From the NCBI GenBank assembly GCA_910584075.1, contig CAJTZI010000002.1, positions 48,587-112,586 on the forward strand: a stretch of 64,000 nucleotides of DNA. The letters are read 5' to 3'. Source of the DNA: an uncultured Oscillibacter sp. (GTDB lineage: Bacteria > Bacillota > Clostridia > Oscillospirales > Oscillospiraceae). Positions 40,236 through 47,856 of the stretch are shown here, one piece after another. Both the position numbers and the translations under genes were made by a program. The notes beneath the pieces are model-generated. The model ran no database searches. It was not told the DNA's origin and saw only the letters and a list, made by a program, of their open reading frames with translations. Every line of letters starts with the position of its first letter. The stretch's first letter is position 1.

Positions 40236-42710
40236 TTATTGGGGGATCTCCTCCATGGTATATCCTTCGATGATGTCCCCCTCTTTGATATCATTGAACT
40301 TCTCAATGGTCATGCCGCACTCATACCCGCTGGCAACCTCCTTGGCGGCGTCCTTGAACCGCTGGAGGGAGGCCAGCTGGCCCTCATGGATGACAATGCC
40401 GTCCCGCACTACACGGACGGAGCAGGAGCGGACAATCTTACCGTCCTGGACATAGCAGCCCGCCACGGTGCCCACGCTGGACACCTTGTACGTCTGCCGG
40501 ATCTCCGCGTGGCCCAGGATCACCTCCCGGAACTTGGGCGCCAGCATGCCCTTCATGGCGGCGGTGATCTCGTCGATGCAGTCGTAGATGACCCGGTACA
40601 TCCGCATATCCACGTTGGCCCGGGCCGCACTGTCCCGGGCGGCGGCATCGGGGCGCACGTTGAATCCCACGATGATGGCGTTGGAGGAGGAGGCCAGCAT
40701 CACGTCGGACTCGCTGACGGCGCCTACGCCGCCGTGGATCACCCGCACGTTGACCTCGTCGTTGGAGAGTTTCTCCAACGAGGCCTTGACCGCCTCCACG
40801 CTGCCCTGGACGTCGGCCTTGACGATCAGGGCCAGCTCCTTGCGCTCACCGGCCTGGATCTGGTCGAACAGGTTCTCCAGGGAGACCTTTTGCACCGGGG
40901 CCAGAGCCTTGGCCTTCTCCTCGGCCTTGCGCTGCTCCACCAGCACCCGGGCCATGCGCTCGTCGGCTACGGCAAAGAAAGGACTGCCGGCGGTGGGGGC
41001 CTCGCTGAGGCCCGCGATCTCCACGGGGACGGAGGGTCCCGCCTCGGCGAGGCGGTTGCCCTTGTAGTCCAGCATGGTCCGGACACGGCCCACGGCAGTG
41101 CCGGCAATGATGATGTCGCCCTGTTTCAGGGTGCCGTTCTGCACCAGCAGCGTGGCCACAGGGCCGCGGCCCTTGTCCAGACGGGCCTCAATCACGGTGC
41201 CCTGGCCCGCCCGGTTGGGGTTGGCCTTCAGCTCCTGGACCTCCGCCAGCAGCACCAGGTTCTCCAGCAGGTTTTCAATGCCGATGTTCTTCTTGGCGGA
41301 GACCTTGCAGCAGATGGTCTCGCCGCCCCAGTCCTCGGGCACCAGGCCGTGCTCCGTCAGCTGCTGCATGACGCGGTCCGGGTTGGCGTTCTCTTTATCG
41401 ATCTTGTTCACCGCCACAATAATGGGGATTCCGGCGGCCTTGGCGTGGTTGATGGACTCGATGGTCTGGGGCATGATGCCGTCGTCCGCCGCCACCATCA
41501 AGATGGCGATGTCGGTGATCATGGCGCCCCGGGCCCGCATGGAGGTGAATGCCTCATGGCCCGGCGTATCCAGGAAGGTGATGGGCTTGCCGTTCACCTG
41601 CACCTGATATGCGCCGATGTGCTGGGTGATGCCGCCGGCCTCTCCGGCGGCCACGGAGGTGTTGCGGATGGTGTCCAGCAAAGAGGTTTTGCCGTGGTCC
41701 ACATGGCCCATGACCACCACCACGGGGGCCCGGGGCACCAGGTCCTCAGGACGGTCCTCGGTGGCGTCGATGAGCTTTTCCTCAATGGTGACCACCACCT
41801 CTTTTTCCACCTTGCAGCCCATCTCCTCCGCCACGAAGGAGGCGGTGTCGAAGTCGATCATCTGGGGCAGGGAGGCCATGATGCCGTTTTTCATCAGCAC
41901 CTTGACTACCTCCGCGCCGGTCTTCTTCATGCGGCTGGCAAGCTCCCCCACGCTGATCTCGTCGGGAATCTGGACCTTGAGGGGGGCCTTTTTGGCGATC
42001 TCCAGCTGGAGTCGGCGCATTTTCTCCGCCTCATCCTGGCGGCGCTTGCTGGAGAAGGTCATGCCGCCCCGGCGCTGGCCGCTGCTGCGGAACTTCTCCT
42101 TGCCGCCCCGCTGCTGCTGCATCCGCTCACCCCGCTGGCCGCCCAGGGTCTCCAGGCGCTCGTCGTATTTCGCCAGGTTCACGTCGCCGCCCTTGCGGGT
42201 GTCTACAATCTTCTTCTGGGGCACGCGGCTGGCGGGCCGCTGCTGACCGGGCACCGCCTGCTGACGGTCGACCGGCTGCTGGCCGCCGGATGGTTTCTGG
42301 CCGGGCGCGGCAGGCCGCTGTCCCCCGGCTCTGGACTGCTGACCGGAAGCCGGCTGCTGACGGTCGGCCGGCTTTTGACCGCCGCCCTGGGGACGCTGTC
42401 CCGGCTGGCCGGGTCTGCCGGAGGGTGCCTGCCCTTTGCCCTGCTGGGCCGCCTGTTTCCGGTCGGCCAGCTGCTGACCGCCAGCCTTCTCCTCCGCCTT
42501 TTTCTGAACATCGGCAAAGATGTCCTGGATGCTGGAGACCGGATTTTTCTGGGTCAGATAGTCAAAAATCACGGACAGCTCGTGATCTGTCAGGACCTGC
42601 ATGTGGTTCTTTGGCGCGGCCACATACTTTGTCAGGATTTCGGTGATGGTCTTGGTGGGAAGGCCAAAGTCTTTCGCCACCTCATGGACCCTGTATTTCT
42701 CAATACCCAA
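40236..42710 (-). CDS. infB: Translation initiation factor IF-2
   Basis: GTPase that places initiator tRNA in the ribosomal P site. The 824-aa product has an IF2_N domain (EKYRVHEVAKDFGLPTKTI, about 4-22), then a long Gln/Gly/Pro/Arg-rich disordered linker with repeated QQ and GGQ/GGQK units (about 75-185), a second IF2_N domain (about 245-295), the G domain (GHVDHGKTSLLD, DTPGHEAF, NKIDKENA) and domains II-IV. Start at ATG 42710. The linker is compositionally biased, as in other high-GC IF2 proteins. Confidence 0.97.
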   Translation of the reverse strand: MGIEKYRVHEVAKDFGLPTKTITEILTKYVAAPKNHMQVLTDHELSVIFDYLTQKNPVSSIQDIFADVQKKAEEKAGGQQLADRKQAAQQGKGQAPSGRPGQPGQRPQGGGQKPADRQQPASGQQSRAGGQRPAAPGQKPSGGQQPVDRQQAVPGQQRPASRVPQKKIVDTRKGGDVNLAKYDERLETLGGQRGERMQQQRGGKEKFRSSGQRRGGMTFSSKRRQDEAEKMRRLQLEIAKKAPLKVQIPDEISVGELASRMKKTGAEVVKVLMKNGIMASLPQMIDFDTASFVAEEMGCKVEKEVVVTIEEKLIDATEDRPEDLVPRAPVVVVMGHVDHGKTSLLDTIRNTSVAAGEAGGITQHIGAYQVQVNGKPITFLDTPGHEAFTSMRARGAMITDIAILMVAADDGIMPQTIESINHAKAAGIPIIVAVNKIDKENANPDRVMQQLTEHGLVPEDWGGETICCKVSAKKNIGIENLLENLVLLAEVQELKANPNRAGQGTVIEARLDKGRGPVATLLVQNGTLKQGDIIIAGTAVGRVRTMLDYKGNRLAEAGPSVPVEIAGLSEAPTAGSPFFAVADERMARVLVEQRKAEEKAKALAPVQKVSLENLFDQIQAGERKELALIVKADVQGSVEAVKASLEKLSNDEVNVRVIHGGVGAVSESDVMLASSSNAIIVGFNVRPDAAARDSAARANVDMRMYRVIYDCIDEITAAMKGMLAPKFREVILGHAEIRQTYKVSSVGTVAGCYVQDGKIVRSCSVRVVRDGIVIHEGQLASLQRFKDAAKEVASGYECGMTIEKFNDIKEGDIIEGYTMEEIPQ

Positions 42711-42800
42711 TCAAAACACCTCGTTATGCTCCAACCCGGGGGCTGGGAAATTTTTAATAAGACACAGCGCCGTAATCCGGCCCAAGCCGGACGCGGCCGC

Positions 42801-43418
42801 TCAATCCTCCCGCTTGCGGAAGGAGCCCTTGCCCTTTTTCACAGGGTGGCTGTGGGCATAGGGCTTTGCCCTTGCCCCCGGTCCGGGGCGGCCGCGCCTG
42901 ACGGCGGGGCGGGACCCGGCTCCCCGGGATGGGGCCGCCCGCCTCTCCGCGGGGACGGCCCTTTTGGGGGAACTCTCCGCGTTCTTCCCGGGCTTTCGCT
43001 TCCCCCGGCGGAGGTTCTTCTCATGGGCCAGACGCTCCGCCTTTCTCTCCTCCGCCCGCCGGACCTTGACCTCCAGCTGGGCGGCAGCCTCCGCGTACCG
43101 GACGGGGTCGCCCTCCGCCAGACGGCGGACGACGGCGCTTGCAAGGCCGGTGTCCGTCACAGCCGCCAGGGCCACGGAGGTGCGGCCCAGAGCCATGCCC
43201 AGTTCCTCCTTGGTAAAGGGGGTGCGGAGCCACAGGCACTGTCCCGCCAGAGCAAAGTGCTCCGCCCGGCGGCGGGTGTTCTCCGCGGCGTCGGCGGCCA
43301 GCAGCAGGACCCGGGCGTCTCTGGCCCGTGCGGCGGCCTCCACCGGCTCCTCTCCCACCGCCAGATTGCCGCCCCGGAGGGCCAGCCCCAGCAGGGAGAG
43401 AATTCTCTTATTCTCCAT
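42801..43418 (-). CDS. ylxQ: L7Ae-family ribosomal protein (YlxQ) with basic C-terminal extension
   Basis: 205 aa. Residues 1-100 form an L7Ae/L30e RNA-binding domain: ILSLLGLALRGGNLAVGEEPV, VLLLAADAAENT, and a final VTDTGLASAVVRRLAEGD. Plain YlxQ is about 100 aa. Here a further 100 residues are extremely rich in Lys, Arg, Ala, Pro and Gly and look disordered. Domain and context (between rnpM and infB) are as in Bacillus, where YlxQ is a K-turn-binding protein of unclear role. ATG 43418 overlaps the rnpM stop by 11 bp. Confidence 0.87.
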   Translation of the reverse strand: MENKRILSLLGLALRGGNLAVGEEPVEAAARARDARVLLLAADAAENTRRRAEHFALAGQCLWLRTPFTKEELGMALGRTSVALAAVTDTGLASAVVRRLAEGDPVRYAEAAAQLEVKVRRAEERKAERLAHEKNLRRGKRKPGKNAESSPKRAVPAERRAAPSRGAGSRPAVRRGRPGPGARAKPYAHSHPVKKGKGSFRKRED

Positions 43419-43686
43419 CCGCACCTCGCAGTTCCGCCTCCATGGAGTCGTAGACCTCCGGTGGAATGGCTGTCTCAAAGGCCCGTTCCAGGGCCCGGGT
43501 CTTCCGGGCCCGCTGGAGGCAGGCAATGTCGTGGCACACATAGGCCCCCCGCCCCGGCTTCTTTCCGCCGAAGTCCAGGCTCACCTGGCCCTCCGGGGAT
43601 TTCACCACCCGGAGCAGGGACTTCTTATCCTTCATCTCCCGGCAGCCCACGCACTGCCGCTGAGGGACCTTTTTCACTTTTTGCAT
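43408..43686 (-). CDS. rnpM: RNase P modulator RnpM (YlxR)
   Basis: 92-aa RNA-binding protein of the YlxR fold, which in Bacillus binds RNase P RNA and modulates its activity. The signature RQCVGCREMKDKKSLLRVV (about 10-28) and GRGAYVCHDIACLQRA (about 46-61), with its paired cysteines, are present. ATG 43686 has GGAGGG 7 nt upstream; the in-frame TTG at 43701 is less likely. Placed between nusA and ylxQ as in most Firmicutes. Confidence 0.93.
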   Translation of the reverse strand: MQKVKKVPQRQCVGCREMKDKKSLLRVVKSPEGQVSLDFGGKKPGRGAYVCHDIACLQRARKTRALERAFETAIPPEVYDSMEAELRGADGE

Positions 43687-43766
43687 AGGGCTGCCCTCCA
43701 ATCAACACTCAGGTTTTGGCCGGTTCCGGGTCCTTAGGGAAACGGCCGCAGCGGCCGGCGGGGAAA

Positions 43767-44942
43767 TCACTCCTCAGCAGGCTCCACAGTCTCCACGCTC
43801 TCAACGGACGCCGGGGTCTCCTCGGCCGCTTCGGGCGCCTCCTCCTCGGGCTCCTGATAGCTCTCGGGCTTGATGTCGATCTTATACCCCGTCAGGCGGG
43901 CAGCCAGACGGGCGTTCTGGCCCTCCTTGCCAATGGCCAGGGACAGCTGATCGTCCGGCACCACACAACGGCAGGCCTTGCCCTCGTCCGCCATCCACAC
44001 ATCCACCACCTCGGCAGGGGCCAGGGCGGCGGCGATGAACTCCGCCGGGTCCTCGCTCCACTTGATGATGTCGATCTTCTCGCCCCGCAGCTCGTCGACG
44101 ATCCCGGCTACCCGCTGTCCCTTGGGGCCCACACAGGCGCCGATGGGGTCCACGTTCTCCTCGTTGGACCACACCGCCATCTTGGTGCGGCTGCCGGCCT
44201 CCCGGGCGATGGACTTCACCTCCACGGTGCCGTCGAAAATCTCGGGGACCTCCAGCTCGAAAAGGCGCTTCACAAGGCCCGGGTGGGTGCGGGAGATCAG
44301 CACCTGGGGCCCCCGGGTGGAGCGGCGGACGTCCACCACGTACACCTTCACGTGCATCCCCTCGGCCATCTCCTCGCCTGGGACCTGCTCCCCGACCATC
44401 AGCAGCGCCTCGGTGGACTCGGTGCCGGTGCCGATGCGCAGGGACACGTTTCCGTTCCGGGGATCCACACGGGTGACCACGCCGGTGAGGATCTCATGCT
44501 GCTTGGAGTTGAACTCGTCGTACACCATGCCCCGCTCGGCCTCCCGCAGGCCCTGAATGATGACCTGCTTGCCGTTTCCGGCGGCGATGCGGCCGAACTC
44601 CATCTTGTCCACGGGGATGTTCACCACGTCGCCGATCTCATACCGGGCGGAGACTGCCTTGGCCTCCTCCAGGGTCATCTCGTTGGGGGGGTCCACGTAG
44701 TCCTCCTCGTCCACCACGTTCTTCTGGACGAACATCTTCAGGTCCTGATGCTCCTCGTCCACGTCCACAATGACGTTCTCCACACCCTCGTGGTCCCGCT
44801 TGTAGGCGGTGGTAATGGCCTGTATGATCTTCTCCATCATAAAGGTGCGGGGGATTCCCCGCTCCTTTTCCAGCAGCTCCAGCGCGGCAAAGATCTCCGC
44901 AGGATTCATCCCTGCGGGTTCCTTCTGCTTCTTGCCTCTCAT
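43767..44942 (-). CDS. nusA: Transcription termination/antitermination protein NusA
   Basis: Binds RNA polymerase and nascent RNA to control pausing and termination. The 391-aa product has the N-terminal polymerase-binding domain (about 12-135: IFAALELLEKERGI, AYKRDHE), an S1 domain (about 145-210), and two KH domains (VDPIGACVGPKGQRV near 266 and LSLAIGKEGQNARLAARLTG near 335). A Glu-rich tail ends the protein; the acidic repeats of proteobacterial NusA are absent, as in Gram-positives. AAGGAG lies 9 nt before ATG 44942. Confidence 0.97.
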   Translation of the reverse strand: MRGKKQKEPAGMNPAEIFAALELLEKERGIPRTFMMEKIIQAITTAYKRDHEGVENVIVDVDEEHQDLKMFVQKNVVDEEDYVDPPNEMTLEEAKAVSARYEIGDVVNIPVDKMEFGRIAAGNGKQVIIQGLREAERGMVYDEFNSKQHEILTGVVTRVDPRNGNVSLRIGTGTESTEALLMVGEQVPGEEMAEGMHVKVYVVDVRRSTRGPQVLISRTHPGLVKRLFELEVPEIFDGTVEVKSIAREAGSRTKMAVWSNEENVDPIGACVGPKGQRVAGIVDELRGEKIDIIKWSEDPAEFIAAALAPAEVVDVWMADEGKACRCVVPDDQLSLAIGKEGQNARLAARLTGYKIDIKPESYQEPEEEAPEAAEETPASVESVETVEPAEE

Positions 44943-45018
44943 GGCGTGACTCTCCTTTTTACTCGTTCTATATATCGCAGCTTCTCAAATTGATCAGACA
45001 TCAATCCCAAGGGGCGGC

Positions 45019-45480
45019 TCAGAATTCCACCCGCAGCCGGACCAGGGCGGTCTCCTTCTTCGGAAAGGACAGCGTCTCCTGCCCCACGGTGACGGAGACG
45101 TCCCCCTTGGCCTCATCGTATCCCGCCAGGGTGCCGGCGAACTCCTTGCGCCCGTCCCGGGCCCGGTACAGCTTCACCAGCACGGGACTGCCCATAAAGC
45201 GGGCGAAATCGGCGGGCCGCTTCAGTGCCCGCTCCGCCCCGGCGGAGCCCACCTCCAGGGTATAGCTGCCCTCAATGGGATCCGCCTCGTCCAGCAGGTC
45301 TGAGAGCTTCCGGGACACGGCCTCGCAGTCCAGAATGTCCACGCCGCCCTCCTTGTCCAGCAGCACCCGCAGGTACCAGGTCCCCGCCTCCTTGACGTAC
45401 TCCACGTCCCAGAGGGTGCAGCCACTCTCGGCGATGGCGGGGGCCGCCAGCTCGGCGGTGAGTTCCGTAATCTTCTTCAT
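45019..45480 (-). CDS. rimP: Ribosome maturation factor RimP
   Basis: Needed for assembly of the 30S head region. The 153-aa product has the N-terminal domain (LWDVEYVKEAGTWYLRVLLDKEGGVD, split after YVKEAG; then DCEAVSRKLSDLLDEADPI and YTLEVGSAGAERAL) and a C-terminal Sm-like SH3 barrel (VLVKLYRARDGRKEFAGTL). SPG in the usual EVSSPG is replaced by GSAG. First gene of the nine-gene minus-strand translation operon, whose leader carries a terminator. Confidence 0.95.
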   Translation of the reverse strand: MKKITELTAELAAPAIAESGCTLWDVEYVKEAGTWYLRVLLDKEGGVDILDCEAVSRKLSDLLDEADPIEGSYTLEVGSAGAERALKRPADFARFMGSPVLVKLYRARDGRKEFAGTLAGYDEAKGDVSVTVGQETLSFPKKETALVRLRVEF

Positions 45481-45540
45481 AGGAAGATGGCCTCCATGAT
45501 CTCGCTGTTTTATCAGATTTTAGGAATGTGAAAAAGTCCA

Positions 45541-45568
45541 ATAAAAAGAGCGGACCTGAGGTCCACTC
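45541..45568 (-). terminator. Leader terminator (attenuator) upstream of rimP-nusA
   Basis: On the minus strand, GAGTGGACCTCAGGTCCGCTC (a hairpin of nearly perfect complementarity, 45568-45548, arms GAGTGGACCT and AGGTCCGCTC) is followed by TTTTTAT. It lies about 20 nt after the predicted transcription start and 61 nt before rimP, so operon expression would require readthrough. NusA-dependent control of its own leader is known in Bacillus and is a plausible model. Confidence 0.65.
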
Positions 45569-45595
45569 TCCACACTACACATTACTAACATATGC

Positions 45596-45624
45596 AATAT
45601 ACCACACCCCACGGGAAAACGCAA
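45596..45624 (-). promoter_or_regulatory. Promoter of the rimP-nusA-infB operon
   Basis: Minus strand TTGCGT (45624-45619) and TATATT (45601-45596), spacing exactly 17 bp. Confidence 0.7.
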
Positions 45625-45667
45625 GCATTTCTTTTGCAACTTGCCCTTGATTCTGTGATATTTTTTC

Positions 45668-45696
45668 TTTACCTGGCCCGTCTTTCCTGTTATAAT
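45668..45696 (+). promoter_or_regulatory. Promoter of recJ
   Basis: TTTACC at 45668-45673 and TATAAT at 45691-45696 (17 bp). A second TATAAT follows at 45705-45710. Confidence 0.6.
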
Positions 45697-45756
45697 AAGA
45701 GAGTTATAATAGGTTTGGCGCACCGCCGCCAGTTGGAAAGGAGACCCGCGACAGAC

Positions 45757-47856
45757 GTGAAATTTGAAAAATGGAACATCGGGACCCCCGATCCGCAGGC
45801 GGTGGACCGTCTGCGGGAGGCGGGGTATTCCGACCTGCTCTCCACCGTGCTGGCCGCCCGGGGGGTGGGCAGCGCCGAGTCCGCGGCGGAATTTCTGGAC
45901 CGGGAGCGGACCCTGACGCTCTCCCCCATGCTCATGCGGGATATGGACAAGGCCGTCGGTCGCATCCAGCGGGCCGTGGCGGAGGGAGAGACCATCGCCG
46001 TCTTCGGCGACTACGACGTGGACGGCATCACCTCCACGGTGCTGCTGATGGACTATCTGAAAAGCTGCGGTGTCAAATGCCTTCGGTATATCCCCCGGCG
46101 GATTGAGGACGGCTACGGACTGTCTAAAGACGCCATCCAGAGCCTGCGGGACCAGGGGGCCACGCTGATGGTCACCGTGGACTGCGGCATCACCGGCAAT
46201 GGCGAGGTGGACTTCGCAAACTCCATCGGATTGGACGTGGTGGTGACGGACCACCACGAGTGCAAGGAAACCCTGCCCCGGGCCGCCGCCGTGGTGGACC
46301 CCCACCGGCCCGACTGCCCGTATCCCTTCAAGCACCTGGCGGGGGTGGGCGTGGCGCTGAAGCTGGTGCTGGCCCTTGGGGGCGAGAACCGGGAGGACGC
46401 GTTGTTCGCCCGGTACTGCACTCTGGCCGCCATTGGCACCATCGCCGACGTGATGCGGATGGAGGGGGAGAACCGGACCATCGTCTCCTGCGGGCTGGAG
46501 GCCCTGCCTCACACGGATTTTGTGGGCGTTCACGCCCTTTTGCGAGAGGCGGGCCTGCTGGGCAGGCCCATCACCTCCATCCAGATCGGCTTCGTCCTCT
46601 CCCCCCGGATCAACGCCGCCGGACGCATGGGAGCGGCGGATCTGGCCGCCGACCTGCTGGAGTGTGCCGACCCCGCCCGGGCGGAGGAGATGGCCCGGGA
46701 GCTGTGCGAGCTGAACCGGGAGCGTCAGGCGGTGGAGCAGGCCATCTGCGCCGACGCCGTGGACCAGATCGAAAGCCTCCGGGACGAGGAGCGCAGCGCC
46801 CTGGTGCTGGCCAGCGACCGCTGGCACCAGGGAGTGGTGGGCATTGTGGCCTCCCGCCTCAGTGAAAAATACTCCTGCCCCAGCTTCATGATCCACCTGC
46901 GCCAGGGCACAGGCAAGGGCTCCTGCCGCTCCTACGGCGGCTTCAACCTCTTCTCGGCTCTGGAGTCCTGCGCGGACCTTCTGGACGGCTTCGGCGGCCA
47001 CGAGCTGGCGGCCGGCTTCACCATCCCAGAGGAGAACATCCCCGCCTTCCGCGCCCGGATGAACCGCTGCGTGCGCTCCGCCTCCGGCGGGGAACTCCCC
47101 GTCTCCTCCCTGGAGATCGACGCCCCCATCGCCAGCCCCGCCGCCGTCACACTCCAGGAGGTGGAACAGCTGACCCTGCTGGAGCCCTACGGCGCCGGCA
47201 ACGCCCGGCCCACCTTCGCCCTGCTGGGGGCCACGGTGGACGCCATACAGCCCGTGGGACAGGGCAAGCACCTGAAATTCCGGCTCTCCAAAGGCTCCTG
47301 CCGGTTTGACGCCATCTTCTTCTCCGTCACGGCGGAGGAATGCGGCCTGACGGCGGGCAGCCGGGTGGACGCCGCCTTCTACCTCCAGGCCAACACCTTC
47401 CGGGGAACCACCTCCCTGCAGCTGCAGCTCATTGACATCCGTCCCTCCCTGACCCCCAGCCGCCACGAGGCGGAGGCTCTGGAGCTGCTGGGCCGCCTGC
47501 TGGAGGGCGGAGAGCTGACAGCCCAGGAGAAAAGCCGCCTGCGGGCCTCCCGGGAGCAGTTTGCCGCCTGCTGGGTGGTGCTGGAGCGCCGCCTGCGCCG
47601 CGGAAAGGCCGAGGCGCCCTGGCTCCCCTGGCTGCGGTGTCTGGCGGCGGAGGCCGGCGGGAACGAGAGCTTTCTCCGCACCGCCCTGGCCCTGGCGGTG
47701 TTCCATGAGCGGGGGCTGCTGTCCCTCACCCGCCAGGAGGACACCCTGCTGGCCAGCCTGAACCCCACCCAGGGGAAGGTGGATCTCACCGCCTGTCCCT
47801 ATCTCGCCCGCCTGAACCCAGGCGGGGCCAATCGGAACCGAGGTGATCTGCCATGA
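45757..47856 (+). CDS. recJ: Single-stranded-DNA-specific exonuclease RecJ
   Basis: 5'-3' exonuclease acting in recombination and mismatch/base-excision repair. The 699-aa product has DHH motifs: VFGDYDVDGITSTVLLMDYL (about 85-104), TVDCGITG, VTDHHECKE (about 166), LAGVGVALKL, and the DHHA1/OB domains with GKGSCRSYGGFNLFSALE and FGGHELAAGFTI. A C-terminal RecJ_OB-like region and a helical tail follow. GTG 45757 is the best start, though AAAGGAG lies 13 nt upstream; the longer frame from 45592 covers the promoter and is rejected. It overlaps the RSH gene by 4 bp. Confidence 0.94.
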   Translation: MKFEKWNIGTPDPQAVDRLREAGYSDLLSTVLAARGVGSAESAAEFLDRERTLTLSPMLMRDMDKAVGRIQRAVAEGETIAVFGDYDVDGITSTVLLMDYLKSCGVKCLRYIPRRIEDGYGLSKDAIQSLRDQGATLMVTVDCGITGNGEVDFANSIGLDVVVTDHHECKETLPRAAAVVDPHRPDCPYPFKHLAGVGVALKLVLALGGENREDALFARYCTLAAIGTIADVMRMEGENRTIVSCGLEALPHTDFVGVHALLREAGLLGRPITSIQIGFVLSPRINAAGRMGAADLAADLLECADPARAEEMARELCELNRERQAVEQAICADAVDQIESLRDEERSALVLASDRWHQGVVGIVASRLSEKYSCPSFMIHLRQGTGKGSCRSYGGFNLFSALESCADLLDGFGGHELAAGFTIPEENIPAFRARMNRCVRSASGGELPVSSLEIDAPIASPAAVTLQEVEQLTLLEPYGAGNARPTFALLGATVDAIQPVGQGKHLKFRLSKGSCRFDAIFFSVTAEECGLTAGSRVDAAFYLQANTFRGTTSLQLQLIDIRPSLTPSRHEAEALELLGRLLEGGELTAQEKSRLRASREQFAACWVVLERRLRRGKAEAPWLPWLRCLAAEAGGNESFLRTALALAVFHERGLLSLTRQEDTLLASLNPTQGKVDLTACPYLARLNPGGANRNRGDLP

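Noticed and set aside
40086..43688. A 1200-codon plus-strand open frame opposite infB and its neighbours
   Set aside because: It lies antisense to well-identified infB, ylxQ and rbfA, has Gly/His/Leu/Val-rich low-complexity content and no ribosome site. High GC leaves few stops in that frame.
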